A stretch of 64,000 bases of DNA from JAJYSO01 sp964451785 (GTDB taxonomy: Bacteria > Bacteroidota > Bacteroidia > Flavobacteriales > Flavobacteriaceae): assembly GCA_964451785.1 (NCBI GenBank), contig CAYVJG010000011.1:13605-77604 (forward strand), in the 5' to 3' direction. A program made the translations under genes and the position numbers. Of this stretch, positions 16,315-24,794 are shown one piece after another. Positions within the stretch are counted from its first letter, which is position 1, and each line of letters opens with the position of its first letter. The notes under the pieces are model-generated. The model searched no databases, had not been told where the DNA came from, and saw only the letters and a list, made by a program, of their open reading frames with translations.

Positions 16315-18780
16315 CTAGTTTACATTGTAAATTAAGATACTGTCATCTTCACCTTTAACCAGTAGCTCTAATCCTCCTTGATTATCTATATTTTGGAGTA
16401 CAATTTTTGAATTGCCATAAATTGGAAATCCCGATAGCAGCTGTGAATTACTATCAAATAGATATACTTTATGGGCTTGCGTGTCTGTAATGCTGATATA
16501 AATTTTATCGTTGAGGTAAAAGATTTGTGGAGTGGTATACAAGCCGTAATCTAGCGTTGTCTTTTTTCCTTTTATGGTTAAGGTGTTTCCTGAAAAAGTA
16601 ACCAAGGTGTGTGCTGTAGCAAATAAATGTTGATCGTCTTTTAAACCGAGTTTGGTTTTGGTAACATTACCATTAGGATTGATTTGAATTAGATTTCCTT
16701 GATCAGTGGTAGAAGTAAAAGTGTTTTCGTACAAATACCATTGATTGTCTGAAAAATCTATATCTTGATTAACAGCTACGCGGGTTTCTCCACGTGGATT
16801 TAAGATGTGAAGTTTTCCGGATTTTTCAGGAATCAGAATGTAATCTTTAGTGCCAATACGGAAATGCTTAGGCGTTTGTAAAATAGTTGATTCGGCTTTA
16901 GTAAATTCAAACCCATCAACAATTTTGAGATGCTTGTCAAGCATTGTTAATCGGTTGGATTGGGTGATGATAAATCTGAATCTGCCGTTGTGGTTGTAAT
17001 CAAAAAGCGCTAACGGTTGGGTGATACGATTTTTAAAACTCTTATTAAACGGCTTAACCACATTGCCTTCACGATCGATGATATAAAAGGTATGTGGAGT
17101 GACAAAAGCCATCTGAATGCGACGGTTTTGGTAGATGTCAATAGGTTGTATTTTGCCTAGTATGCGGCCGTCTAATTGTTTCTTCCAACGCAGTTTCCCC
17201 TCTTCATTATAAACGTAAAGCGTATTTGATTCGCCTTGTAAAACGATATCGTAATGCTTGGTGCGCCAGTTGATGAATGTCCATGGCCCTGCGGCAATTT
17301 TTTCACCAGGCTTTATACTTTGAGATAAAATGCCACCATGATCTTTTTCATGGGCTTCAGAAGCCTCGATGCGACCGTTGATATAGGTAAAATTATCATG
17401 AGTTATAAACTGTAGGGCAGCTAGCTTATAATCGTCAGTAGCCATGTTTTCATAGGCTTCTTTGTTAGATTCACTCACCTTATTTGCAATACTTTTTTTG
17501 AGGTTATCAGTGATGCCAATTAGCAATATAGATGAATTTTCATCAAGGTTGTCTTTGAGATTTTGATAAGCTTCACGATTGGTGATTAGAGTCTTGTTTT
17601 GATAATTAGCGATGAGGGTTTCAAGTGTAGTCTGATTTTTTGCAAACAAGAAAAAATCATTGATTTTTGTGTAATACTGTAGTTGGTTAAGCTGGATAAG
17701 TGGTGATAGTGCGCGCTTAAAATAATGCGGAGTAGCAAATTTTTTAATGGCCATTCCACGATGGGTTTCAACAAGCGAATCTGTTGAGCTTAATTTTGAA
17801 TCTAATGCCGAAGATTTTGTTGAGCGCAGTGCAAAAACAGCATCATCTTGATTGTAAATAATGCCAATTTCGACAGCGTTTTCTAATAAATCGACCTTGA
17901 GTTTAGGATAGTTCTCCTTGCGATAAAAAGCAATATTTTTTTTAAGTTCGTCAATATTGCTAAAGGTAACGCTGTAGAGACCAATGGCACTGATTGGAGT
18001 TACCTCTGCTAGTTTGTTTTTTTTGGGCTTGGTGTTTTTTAAGAGGCCCAGTATTTGATTTTTGTTGGGAAGACTAACGCCATTGATGAGTAGTTTAGAT
18101 GCAGATATGTTGAGGTCTAGTGACATCCAATTAGAAAATTTACCTAGATTATTTACAGAATAATGAGGCAGCAGTTGTGTGATTAGTGATTCAAATTCAT
18201 TAGGATTTATAAATAAGGTGTTAGGTTCACCTTTACTAGACTGATAGACTTCAACTAATTTTGAATCGGGAGAAAGTTGTTCTTTGGCAAGGCGGATGAT
18301 ATTTTCAACCACAAGTTTTGAATTTCCAAAAATAAATTTGTCTTTGAGTTTTACACCGTAATATAGACTTCCTCCAAGCTTGTATTCTTTTATTTCTTCT
18401 CCATTGTATGAAAAACCGGTAATGTTTTCATAGCCTATTTGGTGGTATAGTTCAGGATTATTTTCGGTAATGAGTGTTGTAGCTATGGTTGAACGCCCAA
18501 TTTTAGTAAAGCAGATTAGGCTTGTTTCATCAATAGTTAAGTTGCTAAAATCGCTTTGAATAGTTTCAAAATAGTCAACTATAGGCAGGGTTTTATTACT
18601 ATTGATAAGTGTATTTTTATCTAGTTGAGAAGATAAAGCTGTGAAATTATTGGTTTTAAGAACAGCGGACGTTTTTGCCGGTACGAGTTGCAATAGATTA
18701 GCAGTACCTTTTTGATTGGATTGGCAGGCACTGATTAGAAGTGTAATAAGTATAGCAGTAAATAGAACTGTTTTTCTCAT
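16315..18780 (-). CDS. Large lipoprotein with a C-terminal beta-propeller-like region
   Basis: 821 aa starting with a lipoprotein signal (LLISAC, Cys19 followed by Gln). The N-terminal two thirds resemble the DUF3352-type proteins found in Bacteroidetes, built from repeated alpha/beta modules without catalytic motifs. From about residue 490 to the end the sequence runs in repeated strands such as TLYVYNEEGKLRWKKQLDG, TFYIIDREGNVVKPF and KLHILNPRGETR, the rhythm of a PQQ-like or WD-type beta-propeller. It should be anchored to the inner leaflet of the outer membrane or the periplasmic side of the inner membrane. A -7 box TACTTTTG lies at 18806-18799. No partner gene is adjacent. The function is unknown. 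Confidence 0.85.
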   Translation of the reverse strand: MRKTVLFTAILITLLISACQSNQKGTANLLQLVPAKTSAVLKTNNFTALSSQLDKNTLINSNKTLPIVDYFETIQSDFSNLTIDETSLICFTKIGRSTIATTLITENNPELYHQIGYENITGFSYNGEEIKEYKLGGSLYYGVKLKDKFIFGNSKLVVENIIRLAKEQLSPDSKLVEVYQSSKGEPNTLFINPNEFESLITQLLPHYSVNNLGKFSNWMSLDLNISASKLLINGVSLPNKNQILGLLKNTKPKKNKLAEVTPISAIGLYSVTFSNIDELKKNIAFYRKENYPKLKVDLLENAVEIGIIYNQDDAVFALRSTKSSALDSKLSSTDSLVETHRGMAIKKFATPHYFKRALSPLIQLNQLQYYTKINDFFLFAKNQTTLETLIANYQNKTLITNREAYQNLKDNLDENSSILLIGITDNLKKSIANKVSESNKEAYENMATDDYKLAALQFITHDNFTYINGRIEASEAHEKDHGGILSQSIKPGEKIAAGPWTFINWRTKHYDIVLQGESNTLYVYNEEGKLRWKKQLDGRILGKIQPIDIYQNRRIQMAFVTPHTFYIIDREGNVVKPFNKSFKNRITQPLALFDYNHNGRFRFIITQSNRLTMLDKHLKIVDGFEFTKAESTILQTPKHFRIGTKDYILIPEKSGKLHILNPRGETRVAVNQDIDFSDNQWYLYENTFTSTTDQGNLIQINPNGNVTKTKLGLKDDQHLFATAHTLVTFSGNTLTIKGKKTTLDYGLYTTPQIFYLNDKIYISITDTQAHKVYLFDSNSQLLSGFPIYGNSKIVLQNIDNQGGLELLVKGEDDSILIYNVN

Positions 18781-18923
18781 AATAAAAAATGTATCAACAC
18801 AAAAGTAAAAAAAAATGTCGTTGTAAACACTGAAACGCTAAGTATGGGATTATTTTATTGACTAGATCTTGAGGGCAACAAATTGATAGCGGAGCAAACT
18901 TGTGTTAGTTGTGCTATAAGGAC

Positions 18924-18960
18924 ATAAAAAAAGCCTTAATGCAGAGCAAAAAGGCTTAGT
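18924..18960 (-). terminator. Terminator after rpsT copy 1
   Basis: The stem AAGCCTT (18931-18937) / AAGGCTT (18951-18957) is followed on the minus strand by a run of T. Confidence 0.6.
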
Positions 18961-18980
18961 ATAACTTGATGTAATATTCT

Positions 18981-19229
18981 TTACAAAGTGTTCACAAATA
19001 GCGCTAAATCTGATTTTAGATTAGCCGCTTTGTTTTTGTGAATAATATTTTTCTTAGCTAATTTGTCAATTTTAGAAATGACAGTAGGAAATAATTTTTC
19101 TGCTTCAGCTTTTTCAGAATTTCTTAGTTCTTTGATAGCTGTACGAGCAGTTTTATGTTGGTAGCGGTTGCGTAAGCGTTTTGCTTCATCGCTACGTACA
19201 CGTTTTTTTGCTGATTTATGATTTGCCAT
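18981..19229 (-). CDS. rpsT: 30S ribosomal protein bS20, copy 1
   Basis: 82 aa, full length for bS20, with the invariant basic N-terminus MANHKSAKKRVRSDEAKR that threads into 16S rRNA and the following long helices. It differs from the copy at 19459 at 11 of 82 positions (for example R36K, A41G, F47Y) and most visibly at the C-terminus (LALFVNTL here, IARHINAL there); the first 35 residues are identical. It lies 21 nt downstream of a tRNA-Glu gene with which it shares a promoter (19340-19368). Both copies look functional. Confidence 0.96.
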   Translation of the reverse strand: MANHKSAKKRVRSDEAKRLRNRYQHKTARTAIKELRNSEKAEAEKLFPTVISKIDKLAKKNIIHKNKAANLKSDLALFVNTL

Positions 19230-19250
19230 GATTCTCTTAATTTCACGTTG

Positions 19251-19322
19251 TAGTCCGTAGGGGAATCGAACCCCTGTTACAAGGATGAAAACCTTGCGTC
19301 CTAACCACTAGACGAACGGACC
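19251..19322 (-). tRNA. tRNA-Glu (UUC), copy 1
   Basis: A complete cloverleaf can be drawn: acceptor GGTCCGT/ACGGACT, D-arm GTCTAGTGGTTAGGAC, anticodon stem CAAGG/CCTTG with loop TTTTCAT (anticodon TTC), and T-arm GGGG TTCGATT CCCC. CCA is not encoded. The sequence is identical to copy 2. It is transcribed ahead of rpsT copy 1. Confidence 0.95.
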
Positions 19323-19339
19323 AGATTTTTAATGCGGTG

Positions 19340-19368
19340 CAAATATACACCTAATTTTGAATTTCAAA
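19340..19368 (-). promoter_or_regulatory. Promoter of the tRNA-Glu/rpsT unit, copy 1
   Basis: TTTG (19368-19365) is followed after 17 nt by TATATTTG (19347-19340). The predicted start lies just before the tRNA 5' end. Confidence 0.6.
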
Positions 19369-19401
19369 TGAAAAATAAAATATTTTTTCATTTTATTTTT
19401 C

Positions 19402-19442
19402 GACATAAAAAAAGCCCTAAAGCTAAACTCTAAGGCTTCAAT
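19402..19442 (-). terminator. Terminator after rpsT copy 2
   Basis: GAAGCCTTAGAG pairs loosely with CTTTAGGGCTTT on the minus strand and is followed by TTTTTTT. It separates the two tandem units. Confidence 0.55.
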
Positions 19443-19458
19443 TTTTTTAAGAAACCTC

Positions 19459-19707
19459 TTAAAGAGCGTTGATATGTCTCGCTATATCAGATTTTAAATT
19501 AGCTGCTTTATTCTTATGAATAATATTCTTTTTAGCTAATTTATCAATCTTAGAAACTACTGACGGATAAAGCTTTTCAGCTTCGCCTTTTTCAGCGTTT
19601 TTTAGCTCTTTAATAGCTGTACGAGCAGTTTTGTGTTGATAGCGGTTACGCAAGCGTTTTGCTTCATCACTACGTACACGTTTTTTTGCTGATTTATGAT
19701 TTGCCAT
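19459..19707 (-). CDS. rpsT: 30S ribosomal protein bS20, copy 2
   Basis: 82 aa, a second complete bS20 with the same first 35 residues as copy 1 and a diverged second half (ELKNAEKGEAEKLYPSVV; C-terminus ARHINAL). It is 23 nt downstream of its own tRNA-Glu gene, with its own promoter at 19820-19849 and terminator near 19420. Which copy is the ancestral housekeeping gene cannot be told by reading alone. Bacteria normally have one rpsT. Confidence 0.96.
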   Translation of the reverse strand: MANHKSAKKRVRSDEAKRLRNRYQHKTARTAIKELKNAEKGEAEKLYPSVVSKIDKLAKKNIIHKNKAANLKSDIARHINAL

Positions 19708-19730
19708 AATAACTATTAGTTTCTAAATCG

Positions 19731-19802
19731 TAGTCCGTAGGGGAATCGAACCCCTGTTACAAGGATGAAAACCTTGCGTCCTAACCACTAGACGAACGGA
19801 CC
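19731..19802 (-). tRNA. tRNA-Glu (UUC), copy 2
   Basis: Identical in sequence to the tRNA at 19251-19322, with the same anticodon TTC and the same cloverleaf. It precedes rpsT copy 2 in one transcription unit. Confidence 0.95.
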
Positions 19803-19819
19803 GTTTTTCAATCGTGCTG

Positions 19820-19849
19820 CAAAGATATATCTTTTTTAGTTATCTGCAA
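19820..19849 (-). promoter_or_regulatory. Promoter of the tRNA-Glu/rpsT unit, copy 2
   Basis: TTG (19849-19847) is followed after 19 nt by TATCTTTG (19827-19820), the ideal Bacteroidetes spacing. It separates this unit from proS. Confidence 0.65.
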
Positions 19850-19877
19850 TAGCACGACTGAAATTTTTCTATTTTTT

Positions 19878-21356
19878 TTAGTAGGCTTTCGCAAATAATA
19901 CGCGCTGTTTGGAAGGATTTCCAGTTAAAATACATTTACCTTCCTCATTATCAGAATCTAAAGGTATACAGCGAATAGTAGCCTTAGTTAATTGTTTTAT
20001 TTTAGCTTCTGTTTCAGGAGTGCCATCCCAGTGTGCAGAAATGAATCCGCCTTTCTCTTTTAAGGTTGTTTTAAACTCCTCAAAGCTATCTACAGGGGTG
20101 ATGTGGCTATCGCGATAGGTCTTGGCGCGTTCAAATAAACTGTCTTGAATTTCTGTCATTAATCCTTTAACGGTCTCTACAACCTTGTCTTGCTCAACAA
20201 AAGATTTGGTGAGCGTGTCACGACGAGCTAGTTCAACGGTACCTTTTTCTAAATCTTTTGGACCAATGGCAATGCGCACAGGAACACCCTGCATTTCGTG
20301 TTGTGCAAATTTCCAACCTGGTTTGTAATTGTCACGATCGTCAAAGTCAACAGAAATATTTTGGGTTTCTAAGTCTGTTTTTAATTGAAGCGCAACTTTA
20401 GAAATCGCTTCCAGTTGTTCGTCATTTCTATAAATAGGCACAATTACAACTTGTATAGGGGCTAAAGACGGTGGAAGGACTAAGCCTTGGTCATCACTAT
20501 GTGTCATAATTAAGGCCCCAATTAAACGGGTAGAAACTCCCCAGCTTGTTGCCCATACATAATCGAGTTGACCTTCTTTAGAGGTGTATTTCACGTCAAA
20601 TGCTTTCGCAAAATTCTGTCCTAAAAAGTGAGAAGTTCCTGCTTGAAGGGCTTTTCCATCTTGCATTAAGGCTTCAATACAATAGGTTTCTTTGGCGCCG
20701 GCAAAGCGTTCAGTTTCGGTTTTAACACCTTGTATAACCGGAATAGCCATAAAGTTTTCTACAAAATCAGCATATAAGGCGTTCATGTTTTGCGCTTCTT
20801 CTATAGCTTCAGCTTCTGTAGCATGAGCTGTATGGCCTTCTTGCCATAAAAATTCAGCGGTACGCAAAAATAAGCGTGTACGCATTTCCCAACGCATGAC
20901 ATTAGCCCATTGGTTGATTTTGATGGGTAAGTCGCGGTATGATTGAATCCAGCCTTTATAAGTGTTCCAGATAATAGCTTCAGAAGTTGGTCGAATGATT
21001 AATTCTTCTTCTAACTTTGCATCAGGATCAGCTATGAGCTTTCCGGGGTTGTCAGGGTCATTTTTTAAGCGGTAGTGGGTGACCACGGCGCATTCTTTAG
21101 CAAAGCCTTCAGCATTTTTCTCTTCAGCTTCAAACATGTGTTTGGGAACCAATAATGGAAAATAGGCATTGCGATGCCCTGTTGCTTTAAACATGCTGTC
21201 TAGCTTATGCTGCATTTTTTCCCATATAGCATAACCGTGCGGTTTTATGGTCATACAACCTCTTACGGCTGAATTTTCAGCTAAATCTGCTGAAATTACC
21301 AATTCGTTATACCATTTTGAATAATCTTTATCGCGTGTAGTGAGTTTCTTAGCCAT
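19878..21356 (-). CDS. proS: Prolyl-tRNA synthetase, archaeal/eukaryotic-type
   Basis: About 492 aa class II synthetase that charges tRNA-Pro. The short form without the bacterial editing insertion is evident: motif 2 is WANVMRWEMRTRLFLRTAEFLWQEGHTAH and motif 3 is the GVSTRLIGALIMTHSDDQGL region, followed by an anticodon-binding domain (VVIVPIYRNDEQLEAI) and a C-terminal zinc/Tyr-ending extension finishing in FAKAY. ATG 21356 (MAKKLTTRDKDYSKWYNE) is preferred over the upstream frame opening at 21371. It is monocistronic and diverges from the lipoprotein gene at 21453. Confidence 0.95.
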   Translation of the reverse strand: MAKKLTTRDKDYSKWYNELVISADLAENSAVRGCMTIKPHGYAIWEKMQHKLDSMFKATGHRNAYFPLLVPKHMFEAEEKNAEGFAKECAVVTHYRLKNDPDNPGKLIADPDAKLEEELIIRPTSEAIIWNTYKGWIQSYRDLPIKINQWANVMRWEMRTRLFLRTAEFLWQEGHTAHATEAEAIEEAQNMNALYADFVENFMAIPVIQGVKTETERFAGAKETYCIEALMQDGKALQAGTSHFLGQNFAKAFDVKYTSKEGQLDYVWATSWGVSTRLIGALIMTHSDDQGLVLPPSLAPIQVVIVPIYRNDEQLEAISKVALQLKTDLETQNISVDFDDRDNYKPGWKFAQHEMQGVPVRIAIGPKDLEKGTVELARRDTLTKSFVEQDKVVETVKGLMTEIQDSLFERAKTYRDSHITPVDSFEEFKTTLKEKGGFISAHWDGTPETEAKIKQLTKATIRCIPLDSDNEEGKCILTGNPSKQRVLFAKAY

Positions 21357-21452
21357 AGGCTTTTGGCACAAATGTTGTACTTTAGTTAATAGTTTTTGAA
21401 GTTCGACAAAATTAGTTAATTTTATAAATCAAACAATAAAAAAGCCAATGTT

Positions 21453-22559
21453 ATGAATTTACTTAACAATTATAAGCCTTACAGGCTATATGTGGCGATC
21501 TTGATGCTGAGTACTTTGGTGCTGAGTTCATGTGGATCGTATACGAACGCTGGCTTTGATGGGATATATGCTGATCAGGGCCAAAACAGATTGCCAAATC
21601 AATCTGAATATCAACAATCAACACAAACTAATGATTATCAAGATTATTTTTCAACTCAAACACAACAAATAGAGCAGGCTCAAGACTTTTTGGACCGCTA
21701 CGATGAAGATTCTGTGTTTACAGATACTGAATCTTATACTTCAAATCAAAACTATTCTCAAGAGAATAATCAGCAATATGCTGACAACTATTACGCCGAT
21801 AATGGGGCGTGGGGAAGTAATCCTGCTCAAGTAAATGTAAACTATTATGGTGGAGGTTATTATGGAGGCTATTACGGAAATCCTTATATTAATTACGGCT
21901 TCTTTAATTATTGGTATGGCAGTCCATATTACGGTGGTTATTATGGACCGTATTACAATTCTTGGGGCTGGGGATGGCCGTATTACGGTTTTGGATTAGG
22001 CTTTGGTGGTATTTACTGGGGCTATTCTCACTATCCTTATTATGGAGGCTATTACGGTTATCCACACTACGGCTATGCAAGTACCTATCGCCGCGCTTAT
22101 CAACCTAATCGTCGCAGCTATAAAAGAGATATTTATAGAAATTATGCACGTCGAAGTACAGCTAATTACACCGATCGTAATAGAAGAGTGCGCAGTACAT
22201 CTGATGTCAGAAGACGAGGAGCAAATAACTCAACTAATCGACGTGTCTATAAATCTTCAACACGACAACGTGTGCAAAGCTCTAGACGTTATATTAATAG
22301 GCAGAATGATAATAGGGTAAGACGCCGAACCGTTACTCCGGCGCGGAAAGGGTTTTATAACAGTAGTTCTAATCGTCGAACTACACGTAGAGTGACTCCT
22401 AAAGTGAATACTAATTCTAATTCTAACTATAATAATTCAACACGTAGCCGTCGTTCGTATACGCCTAGTACACAACGTCGTTCAACACCTACTATTAATC
22501 GTAGTACGCGCAGTACCGGTGGTAGTGGTACACGTTCAACGGGCAGTCGAAGAAGATAG
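21453..22559 (+). CDS. Lipoprotein with Tyr/Gly-rich and Arg/Ser-rich low-complexity halves
   Basis: 368 aa. A lipoprotein signal ends at Cys27 (VLSSCGS). Residues 30-125 are rich in Gln, Asn, Asp and Tyr. Residues about 128-210 are a Tyr/Gly/Trp/Pro repeat built on YYGGYYG, YYGPYYN and similar units. The remainder to the C-terminus is strongly basic, with many Arg, Ser, Thr and Asn (YRRAYQPNRRSYKRD, later TRSTGSRRR) and almost no acidic residues. No domain is recognised. The protein is probably on the outer membrane; the aromatic-glycine part suggests adhesive or phase-separating behaviour and the basic tail suggests binding to nucleic acid or polysaccharide, both inference. Flavobacteria often carry such a gene next to a FadL-like porin, as here (56-nt gap). 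Confidence 0.85.
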   Translation: MNLLNNYKPYRLYVAILMLSTLVLSSCGSYTNAGFDGIYADQGQNRLPNQSEYQQSTQTNDYQDYFSTQTQQIEQAQDFLDRYDEDSVFTDTESYTSNQNYSQENNQQYADNYYADNGAWGSNPAQVNVNYYGGGYYGGYYGNPYINYGFFNYWYGSPYYGGYYGPYYNSWGWGWPYYGFGLGFGGIYWGYSHYPYYGGYYGYPHYGYASTYRRAYQPNRRSYKRDIYRNYARRSTANYTDRNRRVRSTSDVRRRGANNSTNRRVYKSSTRQRVQSSRRYINRQNDNRVRRRTVTPARKGFYNSSSNRRTTRRVTPKVNTNSNSNYNNSTRSRRSYTPSTQRRSTPTINRSTRSTGGSGTRSTGSRRR

Positions 22560-22615
22560 TCATAATTATTAGTTACACCGCCTATTGAGTTAAGGCGAGT
22601 TTAAATCCATTTAAT

Positions 22616-24124
22616 ATGAAGCGGATACTGTTTATAATATGTTTATGTTTTCAAATTTCATTTATACAAGCCCAGGATATAGGAGATGCTGTTCGTTATT
22701 CCTCTGATCAACTCAATGGAACAGCGCGATTTGTAGGAATGGGAGGAGCCTTTGGAGCTTTAGGTGGAGATATGTCTTCTTTAAAGGTGAACCCTGCTGG
22801 TTCAGCAGTATTTCTTGCTAATCAAGCTTCAGTGTCCTTAGATGTCCAGGCTTATAAAAATGAAACGAGCTATATGGATGGACGCGATTCATACCGCAAT
22901 AATACATTTGATTTAAATCAAGCTGGTATTGTTTTTGTTTTTAACAATGCTTCGCAAGAAGACGCAGTGTCTCGATTGAGTTTTGGAGTGACTTATAACA
23001 GAGAAAGCGTATATGATAATCGATTTACTGCTATAGGGACAAGTAATGAGAGCATAAGTAATATGTTTTTAAATTACGCTCAGGGCGTTCCATTTGAACT
23101 ATTTGATCGCTTGAATGGCGAATCAATTTCAGATTTATACGCTTATTTAGGAAGTGCAAATACCGGGTTTAATAACAGTCGTTTACAGGCTGCTTATTTA
23201 GGATATGAGGGTTTTTTATTTGATGCCGCTGATCCGTCTAATCCTAACAATACTGCTTATCTATCTAACGTTTCCGGAAGTAGTTTTGATCATCTTTATC
23301 AAATTGCCGAAGATGGCGCCAATGGAAAATTAACCTTTAACGGCGGTTTGGCTATTAATGATAAATTCTATTTTGGTTTAAATCTCAATAGTCACTTTAT
23401 CGATTACGGCCGTTCAACTGTATTAAATGAATTTATAGCACAACCGAGTAATATTAATGAAATTAATTACCTCAATAACCTAGACGTTAAAGGAAATGGA
23501 TTTTCATTTCAAGTTGGAGGAATTGCGCGTTTAGGAGATATGTTTAGAGTAGGTGTGTCTTATGAATCGCCAACTTGGTATAAAATTTCAGAAGAAACTA
23601 CACAGTTTTTGCGTACCGATAGCCATGTTGATGGCGAGGCAATTGTCAATCCGCAAGTGGTTAATGTATTTCCTGATTATCGCATGCGCACACCGGGTAA
23701 AGTAACCGGAAGTATAGCGGCGGTGTTTGGTAATGTAGGCTTGTTGAGTTTTGATTATTCATATAAAGATTTTTCGAACACAGAGTTTACTTCTGATGGG
23801 TTTAATGATCTTAATGTAGCAATTGGCGATCAGCTACAAGCTGTATCAACCTATAGAATAGGAGGGGAGTATCGCTTGCAAAATTGGAGTTTGCGTGCGG
23901 GATTCCGCTATCAAGAGAGTCCGTATATCGATAATACACTAAGTGATTTACGCGGCTATTCAGCTGGATTAGGCTATAATTTTGGCAACATGCGTATCGA
24001 TTTTGCTTATGATTTAGCTCAACAAGATTATAACCTTCCATTGTTAAATACAGGTTTTACTAATAAAGCCAGTATAGAAAATACGCTTTCACATTATGTG
24101 TTGACCTTTGTATTTGCACTTTAA
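22616..24124 (+). CDS. OmpP1/FadL-family outer-membrane transporter
   Basis: 502 aa with a signal peptide ending ..SFIQAQD. The mature N-terminus has the family hallmark of an N-terminal hatch followed by a barrel: GTARFVGMGGAFGALGGD and then VNPAGSAVFLANQ (the NPAG motif of FadL-like proteins). The rest alternates barrel strands and loops and ends in YVLTFVFAL. FadL-type channels take up hydrophobic compounds such as fatty acids or aromatics; the substrate here is unknown. It is probably co-transcribed with the preceding lipoprotein gene and ends at a bidirectional terminator. Confidence 0.9.
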   Translation: MKRILFIICLCFQISFIQAQDIGDAVRYSSDQLNGTARFVGMGGAFGALGGDMSSLKVNPAGSAVFLANQASVSLDVQAYKNETSYMDGRDSYRNNTFDLNQAGIVFVFNNASQEDAVSRLSFGVTYNRESVYDNRFTAIGTSNESISNMFLNYAQGVPFELFDRLNGESISDLYAYLGSANTGFNNSRLQAAYLGYEGFLFDAADPSNPNNTAYLSNVSGSSFDHLYQIAEDGANGKLTFNGGLAINDKFYFGLNLNSHFIDYGRSTVLNEFIAQPSNINEINYLNNLDVKGNGFSFQVGGIARLGDMFRVGVSYESPTWYKISEETTQFLRTDSHVDGEAIVNPQVVNVFPDYRMRTPGKVTGSIAAVFGNVGLLSFDYSYKDFSNTEFTSDGFNDLNVAIGDQLQAVSTYRIGGEYRLQNWSLRAGFRYQESPYIDNTLSDLRGYSAGLGYNFGNMRIDFAYDLAQQDYNLPLLNTGFTNKASIENTLSHYVLTFVFAL

Positions 24125-24177
24125 TGGACTATTAACCTGAATTTGAAAGGTAGATAATCTGCTTTATAAAACTGAAA

Positions 24178-24212
24178 AAACGTCGCTTTTGTTTAGAAAG
24201 CGACGTTTGAAT
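24178..24212. terminator. Bidirectional terminator after the FadL-like gene
   Basis: A perfect 9-bp stem CGTCGCTTT (24181-24189) / AAAGCGACG (24197-24205) is flanked by AAAAAA on the left and TTTGAATTTTT on the right. Confidence 0.7.
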
Positions 24213-24239
24213 TTTTATATAAGCGCTGTAAACTATAGC

Positions 24240-24354
24240 TTATACCATAATGATTAAATGTTTGGTCTAATCTGTATTATTTTGTATTGGTATAATGCCG
24301 TGGGTAACAGATTAATAGTGCAATGAGACTATGTAATTTGTCCATACGGTATTA
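24240..24354 (+). repeat. MITE-like repeat, family 2, copy a
   Basis: About 115 bp. It aligns along its length with the reverse complement of 58788-58918: shared blocks include GGTATAATGCCGTGGG (16 identical), CAATGAGAC and the terminal AATTTGTCCATACGGTATTA. Outer ends are TTATACCA on the left and the reverse of TAATACCGTATGG on the right. Compared with copy b it lacks about 12 bp before the right end. Its last bases contain the stop codon of the minus-strand gene at 24352. Confidence 0.7.
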
Positions 24355-24723
24355 AATGTCGTCAAAGTTGATGTTAGAAAAATTTTCAACATCAGCCGTT
24401 AGTGGTTCATTTTCAGATTTATCATAAGAACCGTCATAGTCTTTATCATGACGATCACTGATAACTTCTTCTCCACGTTCATTAATGATAAATGAAGTCA
24501 TTTCGCTTAAGATGTCATTAAATTCGTTAAAATCTTCTTTATAAAGGAAGATTTTGTGTTTTTTAAAGAAAAAAGAACCGTCTTCGTTAGTAAATTTTTT
24601 ACTCTCAGTAATTGTTAAGTAATAGTCGTTGGCTTTTGTGGCGCGGACGTCAAAAAAGTAAGTACGGCGTCCAGCTCTTAAAACTTTTGAGAGGATACCG
24701 TGTTTATTTTCATTTTCGCTCAT
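24352..24723 (-). CDS. PUR-alpha-like DNA/RNA-binding protein (DUF3276)
   Basis: 123 aa. The sequence SKVLRAGRRTYFFDVRATKANDYYLTITESKK is the PUR-domain signature of the DUF3276 family found in Bacteroidetes and spirochaetes. Such small proteins form dimers that bind single-stranded nucleic acid. An acidic C-terminal tail (SDRHDKDYDGSYDKSENEP) follows the fold. The start is ATG 24723 (MSENENKH); a TTG two codons upstream overlaps a TAATTTTG box. The stop codon TAA is formed by the end of the repeat element at 24240-24354, so the C-terminus may once have been different. A role in gene regulation is inference. Confidence 0.9.
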   Translation of the reverse strand: MSENENKHGILSKVLRAGRRTYFFDVRATKANDYYLTITESKKFTNEDGSFFFKKHKIFLYKEDFNEFNDILSEMTSFIINERGEEVISDRHDKDYDGSYDKSENEPLTADVENFSNINFDDI

Positions 24724-24794
24724 AATCAAAATTAGGTTTTTATACCGTTACGGCCTCAAAAATGCTAAAAAAAACCCTTTTATACAAAAAAATC

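Noticed and set aside
18981..19802. The idea that the tandem rpsT/tRNA-Glu units are an assembly duplication
   Set aside because: The two rpsT genes differ at 11 amino acids and the spacers, promoters and terminators are different, so they are real separate copies.
21911..22320. Two frames of 65 and 105 codons inside the Tyr/Gly-rich lipoprotein gene
   Set aside because: They are out-of-frame translations of a low-complexity region in a gene with a clear signal peptide.
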